DNA of 42,756 bases from JAVVEZ01 sp032250895 (GTDB lineage Bacteria > Pseudomonadota > Gammaproteobacteria > Pseudomonadales > Pseudohongiellaceae): contig JAVVEZ010000024.1 in the NCBI GenBank assembly GCA_032250895.1, positions 1 to 42,756 on the forward strand, given 5' to 3'. The notes below the pieces were generated by a model. It was not told the DNA's origin, did no database searches, and was given only the letters and a program-made list of their open reading frames with translations. The position numbers and the translations under genes are program-made. Shown piece after piece: positions 34,232-41,306 of the stretch. Positions within the stretch are counted from its first letter, which is position 1. Each line of letters begins with the position of its first letter.

Positions 34232-35612
34232 CCTTTTTCTCTTGTTGACGACGCTTGATAGCAGCCTGAGTTCGAGCAGTCAGTTCCCCCATCTCATCAC
34301 CGAAGAAATTATCCGGCCAGTTCTCAATATTTCCATAGAGGTCTACACGCAACTCTTCAAGATCGACACCAGAACGTGTTCTGTTGGCAAAATATATGGC
34401 TACTTCACCTGGAGAGATCACTCCTTCCGCGATTCGTCGTTGCAAACGTACTAGAAAATGCTCGGAATGACTTTCGACGATCAGTTGCACATTGCGAGGG
34501 ACCCCATACTGATAGGCCTGTACCGCACTGATAAACACGTCCGCCAACTCACACTGAACCTGTGGATGCAGATGAATTTCTGGTTGCTCCATCCAGACTG
34601 TGGAGTTTGCTGGTGCATAAAAAGCCTGCACCAGAGCCGGTAACACCTGAGAAACACCGAAACCGACATCTGTCAGCTTAACTTCAGGAGAATCTTTGTG
34701 GGTACGAACCAGCACCTCGTATTCTTTCCTGCCTTTGGAAATGGGCCGTACGACAAAGCTTTCGATCACCCCGAGATCACGCAACCAGGCGGCAATAAAC
34801 GTATCAAACACTGCCCGTTGTTTTTTATGGCCCCGGTTGAGCATTCGTTCTTCCTGGGTCGCTGATAAAAGTGCGGGAATGGCGAATTCACCCCGGGGAC
34901 CGACATCAGGAACCATATCTCCCGCCCATGAGTAGGTGCGCTTGGGGGGTTCACGCAGCGGCCCCAGGTATGTCAAGCCCGCCAACAAGCGCTCGGTTTC
35001 CAGGGAAAACTGCGTTAAAGGAGCTGCGTTCTGATAACGGGCGAGGGTTACGTCGGAAAAACGATAGAATTTTTCCGGTTTTTCCAGAGGCCAGGCTCTT
35101 CCCATACTCTTCACCAAGTTAAGTGGCTTAACTTCCAGATAGGCTTTACCGTTGTCATGGATGCCATGACTAGCGGAAAGGGTTGTCTCCCCCTTTTCGG
35201 TCAGATCAAAATGAAAAGACTCCAACATCGGCAAGCCTTTTGCGTCAGCACGTAATACTGACCGTAAGCGCATCTGGTCACCACGATACGTATCTTTTTT
35301 GGAAATCGGGTTTTTGAAATCCATTGGTTGAGGTAGCTCCCAACCAAGGGTAAATTCCAGCTTCTCTTTCAGATTGTGTTCATGAAGACAGTCCTCGAAA
35401 GTTCCCAGATCAATCTGCGAATGCATATCGCCCAAGTGGAGAGCGCGGCGACGGTCGGTTAACAAGGCTGTCTGCTTCAATGCCAGTAGGAGATGCCCGA
35501 GGCTGCTTTTTCCGGCACTGTTGGCACCGAAAATCACTGTCAGCGGCGCCATGCGCAGAGGCCCGGTATCCTTCCAGGCCTTAAAGTTCTTGATTCTGAG
35601 TTCAGTAAGCAT
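34215..35612 (-). CDS. AAA ATPase with DUF3696-type C-terminus, defence-type
   Basis: A 465-residue ABC/SMC-like ATPase. Walker A GANSAGKSS is at 29-37, directly after the N-terminal MLTELRIKNFKAWKD typical of AAA_15/AAA_21 ATPases. The signature LTDVGFGVSQ is at 313-322, Walker B WMEQPEIHLHP at 340-350 and a His switch in VESHSEHF (379-386). The end (YGNIENWPDNFFGDEMGE) fits DUF3696. Such ATPases pair with nuclease effectors in several defence systems (for example Septu, PARIS and retron types). The next gene is a PIN-like nuclease that overlaps this one. Sensor or gating role for that nuclease is inference. No TOPRIM (OLD) domain seen. Confidence 0.85.
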   Translation of the reverse strand: MLTELRIKNFKAWKDTGPLRMAPLTVIFGANSAGKSSLGHLLLALKQTALLTDRRRALHLGDMHSQIDLGTFEDCLHEHNLKEKLEFTLGWELPQPMDFKNPISKKDTYRGDQMRLRSVLRADAKGLPMLESFHFDLTEKGETTLSASHGIHDNGKAYLEVKPLNLVKSMGRAWPLEKPEKFYRFSDVTLARYQNAAPLTQFSLETERLLAGLTYLGPLREPPKRTYSWAGDMVPDVGPRGEFAIPALLSATQEERMLNRGHKKQRAVFDTFIAAWLRDLGVIESFVVRPISKGRKEYEVLVRTHKDSPEVKLTDVGFGVSQVLPALVQAFYAPANSTVWMEQPEIHLHPQVQCELADVFISAVQAYQYGVPRNVQLIVESHSEHFLVRLQRRIAEGVISPGEVAIYFANRTRSGVDLEELRVDLYGNIENWPDNFFGDEMGELTARTQAAIKRRQQEKKDATNG

Positions 35613-35681
35613 GATTGGTGCCTGTTAAAATCGAAAAGTTGGTTCAGTTGTATGTGATACAGGTTGTTTTATTGAGCATGT

Positions 35682-35790
35682 TTACACATCCAGCGGTCTG
35701 GGTTCCATGCCAATTCGTTTCTTGAACAGAAACCCTTCCTCTTCACGGCTGTGAAGCCGCACCCTTACAAGGTCTTCGAATTCGGAGGCT
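35682..35790 (-). pseudogene. C-terminal coding remnant, out of frame with the helicase remnant
   Basis: In another frame than the helicase start, the minus strand reads a coding-like run ending at a TAA (35682-35684): SEFEDLVRVRLHSREEEG followed by FLFKKRIGMEPRPLDV. It overlaps the last codons of the helicase remnant. I read it as the tail of a different, otherwise deleted gene fused at a deletion junction. The parent gene is not recognised. Confidence 0.4.
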
Positions 35791-35923
35791 CGGGCCAGTA
35801 TCTGCCATCAGCATAGGCCACATCGAGTTCATTTTTAATATCCTGCGCGCGAATGGATGTGAAGGAACGCGCGAATTCGCTGAAGTCCTTTATCAATTGT
35901 TCTCTTAGCGAAAAAACGGCCAT
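35765..35923 (-). pseudogene. N-terminal remnant of a DEAD/DEAH helicase
   Basis: A 52-codon ORF (MAVFSLREQLIKDFSEFARS then FTSIRAQDIKNELDVAYADG). The pattern matches, from memory, the start of large DUF1998-type DEAD/DEAH helicases (MSVFxLRxxLIxDYxxYVxSF...IRDxRI). It breaks after WPEP where those proteins continue for hundreds of residues. A GAGG ribosome-binding stretch precedes the ATG, so the promoter-proximal end survived. Start of the helicase call is moderately sure; truncation is clear. Confidence 0.55.
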
Positions 35924-35934
35924 AGCCTCGTTCC

Positions 35935-36606
35935 TTAATCTGTTGCTTTGCGATCAATATATCCCTCCGCCAGTGCTGGCCGGAGATAGAGCTTTTCAAA
36001 GTTGTCACGTCCGGTAAGATCGAGGGCAGCCATCAACTCTTTTCGGCTCATGGCGCCTTGCAGCACTCCTATCAGACTGGTGACTTGCCCTGCGACTTGC
36101 CCTGCGACTTGCCCTGTAACAGGGGCCACCTCTGACATGGGCATGCTGAGCCGAATGAACTGGGAGGCGAAGGTGAAAGCTTCTCGCGGGTAGGCTTTGA
36201 GGATGCGAGGCATGCAGGAGCCCAGGTATTCGACCATGCCCAGATCCTTGAATACCCGCATCAGCGTCTTGTTGCGGGGCATGGAGTAGCCGGAGAAAAA
36301 GTCCTCCTGCTCCTTGCCGGGATGGATGGCACCGGCAGAGGTGATTTCCAGGCGGTCGTTGAAGATCTTGAATTTGGGTACCAGCTCGGTACTGTAGTTG
36401 TTGTGAATGATGGCGTTGATGACCGCCTCGCGCAGTGCTACGGGATTCCACAGCGGGGTTTCGATGCGTTCGCGTGGGGTGATCCGGGTGCGGACACGGT
36501 TTTCCACATCTTCGAGTCGTTCCAGCACTCGCTTGCAGGTTTTCACCAGGCAGCAGTAGCCATATTCCTTGCTGTCAATCAGGTCGATGCGATTGGATTC
36601 CGTCAT
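35935..36606 (-). pseudogene. 5'-truncated AlbA_2/RecG-like ATP-binding regulator
   Basis: A 223-codon ORF. Its segments SKEYGYCCLVK, NPVALREAVINAIIHNNY, KIFNDRLEITSAG, MPRNKTLMRVFKDLGMVEYLGS and PRILKAYPREAF match the second half of COG2865-type proteins (Schlafen/AlbA_2 domain followed by a HATPase_c_4-like domain), normally over 400 residues. The N-terminal AlbA_2 domain is absent, so I call it truncated. The C-terminus is a winged-helix-like region after a GQVAGQVAGQV repeat. Its ATG overlaps the stop of the HTH remnant (ATGA), so the open part may still be translated. Confidence 0.6.
36082..36117. repeat. Three 12-bp tandem repeats inside the truncated gene
   Basis: GACTTGCCCTGC occurs at 36082, 36094 and (ending in T) 36106. 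It encodes the GQVAGQVAGQV stretch before the winged-helix tail. This kind of repeat varies in copy number in the protein family. Confidence 0.8.
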
Positions 36607-36740
36607 GCGCTGTTTTCTTTCTTGTCCGGCCCCTCATCGGCACCACCGGTCCGCACCCAGGCATCCACCTCGGATAACTGGAATTTCCACAGTCGCCCTA
36701 CCTTCTCGTTTCTAATCGTCGGAAATCTATCAGACTCCGG
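36603..36740 (-). pseudogene. Remnant of an excisionase-like HTH protein
   Basis: On the minus strand an open stretch without a clear start codon reads FPTIRNEKVGRLWKFQLSEV followed by DAWVRTGGADEG and stops in the ATGA shared with the next ORF. FPTIRNxKxGRLWKFxLSEVDxWV is the C-terminal half of small MerR/excisionase-type (HTH_17) DNA-binding proteins. The N-terminal helix-turn-helix is missing, and an in-frame stop lies about 45 codons upstream. It marks the left part of an old mobile or defence island. Confidence 0.55.
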
Positions 36741-36876
36741 ACGGGAATGTCACGGGTTATTGCAGGAGAGGCTTATACCCTTAAATGGAGAGGGCCCAGG
36801 GAGTGGGTCATAATAAGGGGCAGGGGCCCTGTTATTTGGCCTCAGAAGGCTTCCTTGGAACCCAGGGGAACCCGCA

Positions 36877-38247
36877 TTATTTGCCGATGCAGAAGCTCGA
36901 AAAAATCTTTCCCAGCAGGTCATCACTGGTAAATTCGCCGGTTATTTCACCCAGGGCGTGTTGTGCCCTGCGCAAATCCTCCGCGACCAGTTCACCCGCC
37001 TTGTGTTCCTGAAGCTGTTGCCGGGCACAGGCAAGGGCTTCAGCGGCCCGATGCAAGGCGTCCAGGTGGCGGCGCCGTGCGATAAATCCACCTTCTGCCT
37101 GTGAGTTGAAACCGGCGCTTGCCTTCAGGTGTTCGCGCAGCAGCCTTATGCCCTCACGCTGTTTGGCGGACAAATTGATGCAGGTAATTCCGCTGATCGG
37201 GTCTGTGCTGATACCCGCGGTACCATGGGTGAGGTCTATCTTGTTTTTGATGACGGTAAGCGAGCTCATATCGGCAACAGCCGCTTCCAGCTGTGGCCAT
37301 AGCGGATTGTTTTTGTAATCGTCGCGAAGGGAGGCATCTTCCACCAGCAACACCTGATCAGCGCTTCGTATTTCGTTCCAGGCACGTCGGATGCCTTCCT
37401 GCTCGACAAGGTCATCACTCTCGCGCAAGCCGGCGGTATCGATGATATGCAATGGCATACCGTCGATATTGATGTGTTCCTTGAGGAGATCCCGGGTCGT
37501 TCCGGGCAGTGCCGTCACAATGGCTCGGTCCTGCCCGGCAAGAAGATTGAGCAGACTGGATTTCCCGGCGTTGGGTTCACCGGCAATGACGATGGTCAGA
37601 CCTTCCCTGAGAATGGCCCCCTGCCGGGCCTGTACCAGGACCTCATGCACTTGTTTTTGAATCTGTTCAAGGCGGCCTGCAATATTGCCGCTGTCCAGAA
37701 AATCCACTTCTTCTTCGGGGAAATCAATGGCCGCCTCCACATAGATGCGAAGTTCGGTGATCGCCGTGACCAGCTCTGCTATGCGTGAGGAAAATTCCCC
37801 CTGCAGCGAACGAATGGCGCAGCGGGCCGCCTGTGAGGAACTGCTTTCGATCAGGTCGGCAATGGCTTCCGCCTGGGCAAGATCGATCTTGTTGTTTAAA
37901 AAGGCTCGTTCCGAAAATTCACCGGGTCTTGCAATCGTCGCGCCGGCCTGCAAAATTTCCCTGATTAGAAGATCCATGACAAATGGACCACCATGGCCAT
38001 GAAACTCGACCACGTCTTCACCGGTGTACGAGTGGGGGCCCGGAAAGAAAATACTGATGCCGACATCGAGAATGGAGCCATCCACGGCGTAAAAAGAACC
38101 ATAATGAGCATGGCGGGGAGTCGGCATGAAGCCAAGGATGGCCTGGGCGATGACAAGAGAATGGCTGCCGGAGACGCGAACGATCCCCACGCCACCCATT
38201 CCGGGCGGTGTGGCGATGGCGCAGATGGTCTCATGCGTGTAATGCAA
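36877..38247 (-). CDS. mnmE: tRNA modification GTPase MnmE
   Basis: A 456-residue protein (E. coli 454). The start is a TTG (HETICAIATPPGMGGVGIVR follows within a few residues); no in-frame ATG is nearby and yidC ends 4 bp upstream. The N-terminal folate-binding domain and helical domain enclose a G domain (GEPNAGKSSLLNLL, DTAGLRE, NKIDL). It ends in the required CIGK with the catalytic Cys. Works with MnmG on tRNA U34. Shares the minus-strand block with yidC, yidD, rnpA and rpmH. Confidence 0.97.
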   Translation of the reverse strand: MHYTHETICAIATPPGMGGVGIVRVSGSHSLVIAQAILGFMPTPRHAHYGSFYAVDGSILDVGISIFFPGPHSYTGEDVVEFHGHGGPFVMDLLIREILQAGATIARPGEFSERAFLNNKIDLAQAEAIADLIESSSSQAARCAIRSLQGEFSSRIAELVTAITELRIYVEAAIDFPEEEVDFLDSGNIAGRLEQIQKQVHEVLVQARQGAILREGLTIVIAGEPNAGKSSLLNLLAGQDRAIVTALPGTTRDLLKEHINIDGMPLHIIDTAGLRESDDLVEQEGIRRAWNEIRSADQVLLVEDASLRDDYKNNPLWPQLEAAVADMSSLTVIKNKIDLTHGTAGISTDPISGITCINLSAKQREGIRLLREHLKASAGFNSQAEGGFIARRRHLDALHRAAEALACARQQLQEHKAGELVAEDLRRAQHALGEITGEFTSDDLLGKIFSSFCIGK

Positions 38248-38251
38248 AGAT

Positions 38252-39961
38252 TTATGAACCTTTGGCGGCGTAGGATTCGTCTACTTTTTTATTGATATAC
38301 CATTGCTGGAAAATGTTGAAGACATTACCAACCAACCAGTATAAAACAAGGCCTGCCGGAAACCACAGGAAGAAAATGGTAAAGATGATGGGCATGAATT
38401 TCATCACCTTGGCTTGTACAGGGTCCATGGTCGTCATGGGGGTCAGGGTTTGCGATATGAACATCGTGGCGCCCATGATCAGGGGCAGAACGAAGTAGGG
38501 ATCCATTACCGACAAGTCCCGATACCAGAGAATAAAGGGTGCATGCCGGAGCTCAACACTTTCATTCAATACCCAGTACAGGGCCAGCAGCACCGGCATC
38601 TGCAACAGCATCGGCAGGCAGCCCCCCATGGGGTTTACTTTTTCTTTGCGCCACAGTTCCATCTGGGCCTGCATGAGCTTCTGCTTGTCTTCGCCGTATT
38701 GATCCTTCAGCCTGGCAATCTGTGGACCCAGACGCCGCATCTTCGCCATGGACCGGTAGCTGGCCGCGGAAAGGTAGGAAAACAGGAGCTTGACGATGAT
38801 GGTCAGGAAAATAATCGACCAGCCATAGTTTCCAACGACACTATCGATTTTTGTCAACAGCCAGAAAATGGGAGAGGCAATGAACCAAAGCCAGCCATAG
38901 TCTATCGTGAGTCCAAGATTGGGAGAAATCTCTTCAAGGCGGTATTGATCCTTGGGGCCGGCATAGAAGGAGGCATCGAAAGATGCGGTTTCTGCAGGCG
39001 CCACGGAAAACTCGGGACTGACGAAGCCCATGATATAGTCTCCCGACGCATTCTTGCGCGTGGTATAGGTGTGGGTGAGACCCTGGTCAGGAATCCAGCC
39101 ACTCAGGAAATAATGTTGGGAGAAGACAATCCAGCCGCCATCCACAACATCTTTGCTGGGGCCATCGTCGATGTCATCGAAGTCTATTTTCTTGTAGGGA
39201 TCATCGTTGGTAGTCAGAGCAGCACCCAGGTAGGCTCTGACACCCACACCACCGGCAGTGCTCGGGTCGGGCAGGCCATCCCGCTTGATTTGACCAAAGA
39301 GGTTGCCGTTCCAGGGCATGTTGCTCCGATTGTCAACAAGGTGTTGAACCCCGATCAGATAATCATCGCCGTGGAAGGTAAAGCGTTTCGTGATATTGAC
39401 CTGATTGCGGTCAGTGAACGTGAGATCGATGCTCAATTCGCCCTCGGCATCGTCCAGCTGGTAATGCTGTCGGGCGCTCTGATACACGGGGCGGCCGTCA
39501 GCCGTGGCATCGGGGCCATCACGGCCAATCAGGCCAGACTGGGCAATATAGATACCGCGGGCATCATTGCGCAACAGAACCAGAGGGTCTTCGGGTGTTT
39601 CGAGCGTGGTGGGATATTGCGGCAGGGAAACCCCGACAATATCGCCGCCGTTCAGGTCTATGGCGACGATATGTACCGGTGTGGTCACGGTAATGAGCGA
39701 GGATGATTGCCTGCCGTTCTCTTCGGCAGGGGAGCTTGCGCTGGCCGGAGGCTGGGGCAGATCCAGGGCGGGAGCCTGTGAGCCGGTCTCGGACACCACA
39801 GCGGGCACGTCAGAAGATGGCACGGGGCGGCTGGTTTCGCTGGATGTTATCGGGGCAGGTGCCGGGGCCGGGCTGGCCGGATAATCCTGATTCCATTCCA
39901 GCAGCAGCAGATATGAAACAATGGCCAGGGCTGCGATCAAAGCAAAACGTTTGTAGTCCAT
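38252..39961 (-). CDS. yidC: Membrane protein insertase YidC
   Basis: A 569-residue protein. An N-terminal anchor helix (residues 5-22) is followed by a Pro/Ala/Ser-rich linker, the large periplasmic beta-sandwich (about 80-345) and the conserved five-helix core from about 360 (YGWSIIFLTIIVKLLFSYLS, MGGCLPMLLQMPVLLALYW, PAGLVLYWLVGNVFNIFQQW). It inserts small inner-membrane proteins, including subunit c of the ATP synthase encoded in this window, and helps SecYEG. Six bp after yidD. Confidence 0.97.
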   Translation of the reverse strand: MDYKRFALIAALAIVSYLLLLEWNQDYPASPAPAPAPITSSETSRPVPSSDVPAVVSETGSQAPALDLPQPPASASSPAEENGRQSSSLITVTTPVHIVAIDLNGGDIVGVSLPQYPTTLETPEDPLVLLRNDARGIYIAQSGLIGRDGPDATADGRPVYQSARQHYQLDDAEGELSIDLTFTDRNQVNITKRFTFHGDDYLIGVQHLVDNRSNMPWNGNLFGQIKRDGLPDPSTAGGVGVRAYLGAALTTNDDPYKKIDFDDIDDGPSKDVVDGGWIVFSQHYFLSGWIPDQGLTHTYTTRKNASGDYIMGFVSPEFSVAPAETASFDASFYAGPKDQYRLEEISPNLGLTIDYGWLWFIASPIFWLLTKIDSVVGNYGWSIIFLTIIVKLLFSYLSAASYRSMAKMRRLGPQIARLKDQYGEDKQKLMQAQMELWRKEKVNPMGGCLPMLLQMPVLLALYWVLNESVELRHAPFILWYRDLSVMDPYFVLPLIMGATMFISQTLTPMTTMDPVQAKVMKFMPIIFTIFFLWFPAGLVLYWLVGNVFNIFQQWYINKKVDESYAAKGS

Positions 39962-39967
39962 AGGTAA

Positions 39968-40207
39968 TTACAGCTTTTTGAAAAGGGGTGAAATGGTCTC
40001 CGGAACGGGATCAATACCCCCTTCATGGAATGGATGACAGCGGGAAATCCGGCGTAGCCCCAACAGGAAACCCGACCTCAGCCCATGCTTTTCTATGGCT
40101 TGCCGGGTGTAGTGGGAACAACTGGGGTGAAAACGGCAGGCGTTGCCAATCAGGGGGCTGAGCAGGTATTGGTACAGGGTGATTAACTTGAGGGCCACTT
40201 TGGTCAT
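39968..40207 (-). CDS. yidD: Membrane protein insertion efficiency factor YidD
   Basis: A 79-residue protein started at MTKVALKLITLYQYLLSPL; the longer frame runs back into rnpA. It has the hallmark Cys-rich CRFHPSCSHYTRQAI and RCHPFHEGGIDPVP. It is an amphipathic inner-membrane-associated factor that assists YidC. Located between rnpA and yidC, 19 bp after rnpA. Confidence 0.95.
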   Translation of the reverse strand: MTKVALKLITLYQYLLSPLIGNACRFHPSCSHYTRQAIEKHGLRSGFLLGLRRISRCHPFHEGGIDPVPETISPLFKKL

Positions 40208-40226
40208 TGAAAACCTCAATCCAGAA

Positions 40227-40598
40227 TCAAGAGACTGTTCTTTTTTTTTGCAAGAGTTCAGAAAACAGGACATCCAATTGATGCCGGATAGTCTGCTTAT
40301 CCAGCTCGGCAAGCCCTTTCCTGGCCAGTACAATGAGGTCGATTGTATCAAAATGCTGCTTTTTTGCTCTGAAAGATTCCCGAATCAGGCGCTTCAGGCG
40401 ATTTCGTTGCACGGCCTTGGCGATATTCTTTTTCCCGACCACAATGCCGAGGCGTGCGCCGGCGTGTTTGGAGGAGCGTGCGAGCAAAAGAAAATGGCGG
40501 CTTGATACCCGGAAATCAGGGTTTTCAAAGACGGGAGTATAGTCTTTGCTGCTCAGGAGCCGGGATTTTTTGGGAAATCCCTGATCGGGCGCTGCCAA
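40227..40598 (-). CDS. rnpA: Ribonuclease P protein component
   Basis: A 123-residue product when started at the TTG at 40598, which has GAGG five bases upstream; the open frame reaches back into rpmH, and 123 is the usual length. Conserved basic segment NIAKAVQRNRLKRLIRESFR (RNR motif) and early FPKKSRLLSSKDYTPVF are present. It helps the RNase P RNA trim tRNA 5' leaders. It lies 28 bp downstream of rpmH, the universal order. Confidence 0.95.
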   Translation of the reverse strand: MAAPDQGFPKKSRLLSSKDYTPVFENPDFRVSSRHFLLLARSSKHAGARLGIVVGKKNIAKAVQRNRLKRLIRESFRAKKQHFDTIDLIVLARKGLAELDKQTIRHQLDVLFSELLQKKRTVS

Positions 40599-40626
40599 AC
40601 GTACCTCGTTAGTAAGGTAATGGATC

Positions 40627-40761
40627 TCAGGCAGATAACTGAGCGCGACCTTTGGCACGTCGGCGATTGATGACCTGACGGCCATTTTTGCTTGCCATGC
40701 GAGCCCGGAAACCGTGAGTTCTGGCTCGTTTTATCAGACTGGGTTGAAAAGTTCTTTTCAT
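40627..40761 (-). CDS. rpmH: 50S ribosomal protein L34
   Basis: A 44-residue protein (MKRTFQPSLIKRARTHGFRA, then NGRQVINRRRAKGRAQLSA), clearly L34. First gene of the rpmH-rnpA-yidD-yidC-mnmE block and divergent from dnaA. Confidence 0.98.
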   Translation of the reverse strand: MKRTFQPSLIKRARTHGFRARMASKNGRQVINRRRAKGRAQLSA

Positions 40762-40966
40762 AGTGAATTCCGGATTGAGCGTGTAGATGCCGAATTTTCA
40801 GGGTTTTTGGCCTGAAAACAAGATCGCGAATTTTATAGGCTCTGTAATGATAATGCAATTGTATTCTTTGGCTGCCCGGATAACAGAAGAGCCCGGGAAG
40901 CAAGTAAGGTTTTGAACCGGACGGGGCGACGCGCAGCGATCGAAGATATACAAAGCTTTTCACAAT

Positions 40967-40975
40967 TTATCCACA
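40967..40975 (+). promoter_or_regulatory. Perfect DnaA box (TTATCCACA)
   Basis: Exact high-affinity DnaA 9-mer on the rpmH side of the AT-rich run. Confidence 0.75.
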
Positions 40976-41114
40976 GGGAATACCTGTGAACTCTGTCAGA
41001 AAACCGACAGAAATAATTTCCATTTTTTACTTGTTTTTTCAGAGATTATTATTTAAGTAATTGAAAAATAAAAATAAAAATTCGATAGAAAAAGTCATGA
41101 TTTTTTGTTTTTTG

Positions 41115-41123
41115 TGTGGATAA
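41115..41123 (-). promoter_or_regulatory. Perfect DnaA box (reverse orientation)
   Basis: TGTGGATAA, the exact reverse complement of TTATCCACA, at the dnaA side of the AT-rich run. Confidence 0.75.
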
Positions 41124-41227
41124 CTTCAGTTGCTATGAGTAAAATTAGCTCGCAATTGATTTAAGAAAGCGCTGGACAAAGCTGCCACTGTTGCATTGGC
41201 GAAGGCCGGGTCTCAGTGAAATCGGTA

Positions 41228-41256
41228 CCGTCATCCCGGCTTACGCAGGATGACGG
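41228..41256. repeat. Inverted repeat in the dnaA leader
   Basis: CCGTCATCC (41228-41236) and GGATGACGG (41248-41256) are exact reverse complements, loop of 11 bases. It ends 50 bp before the dnaA start and resembles common dispersed GTCAT...ATGAC intergenic repeats. It could also affect the dnaA mRNA. Confidence 0.55.
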
Positions 41257-41306
41257 CTCATTCAGCGTTTTCCCAAGAATAAAAACAACCCTGGAGTGTT
41301 CCTGTC

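Larger units (their letters stand above)
40762..41306. other. 545-bp rpmH-dnaA spacer: candidate oriC
   Basis: No gene seen. Two perfect DnaA boxes in opposite orientation, TTATCCACA at 40967-40975 and TGTGGATAA at 41115-41123, bracket an extremely AT-rich run (about 41020-41110). This matches the Pseudomonas-type oriC between rpmH and dnaA. A 9-bp inverted repeat (41228-41256) lies between this and dnaA. Promoters for rpmH and dnaA must also be here. Confidence 0.6.

Noticed and set aside
36082..36117. Possible CRISPR-like repeat
   Set aside because: Direct 12-bp tandem repeats without spacers, coding for GQVA units in a protein.
38414..39706. 430-aa plus-strand ORF opposite yidC
   Set aside because: Antisense to yidC, no recognisable domain or ribosome-binding site.
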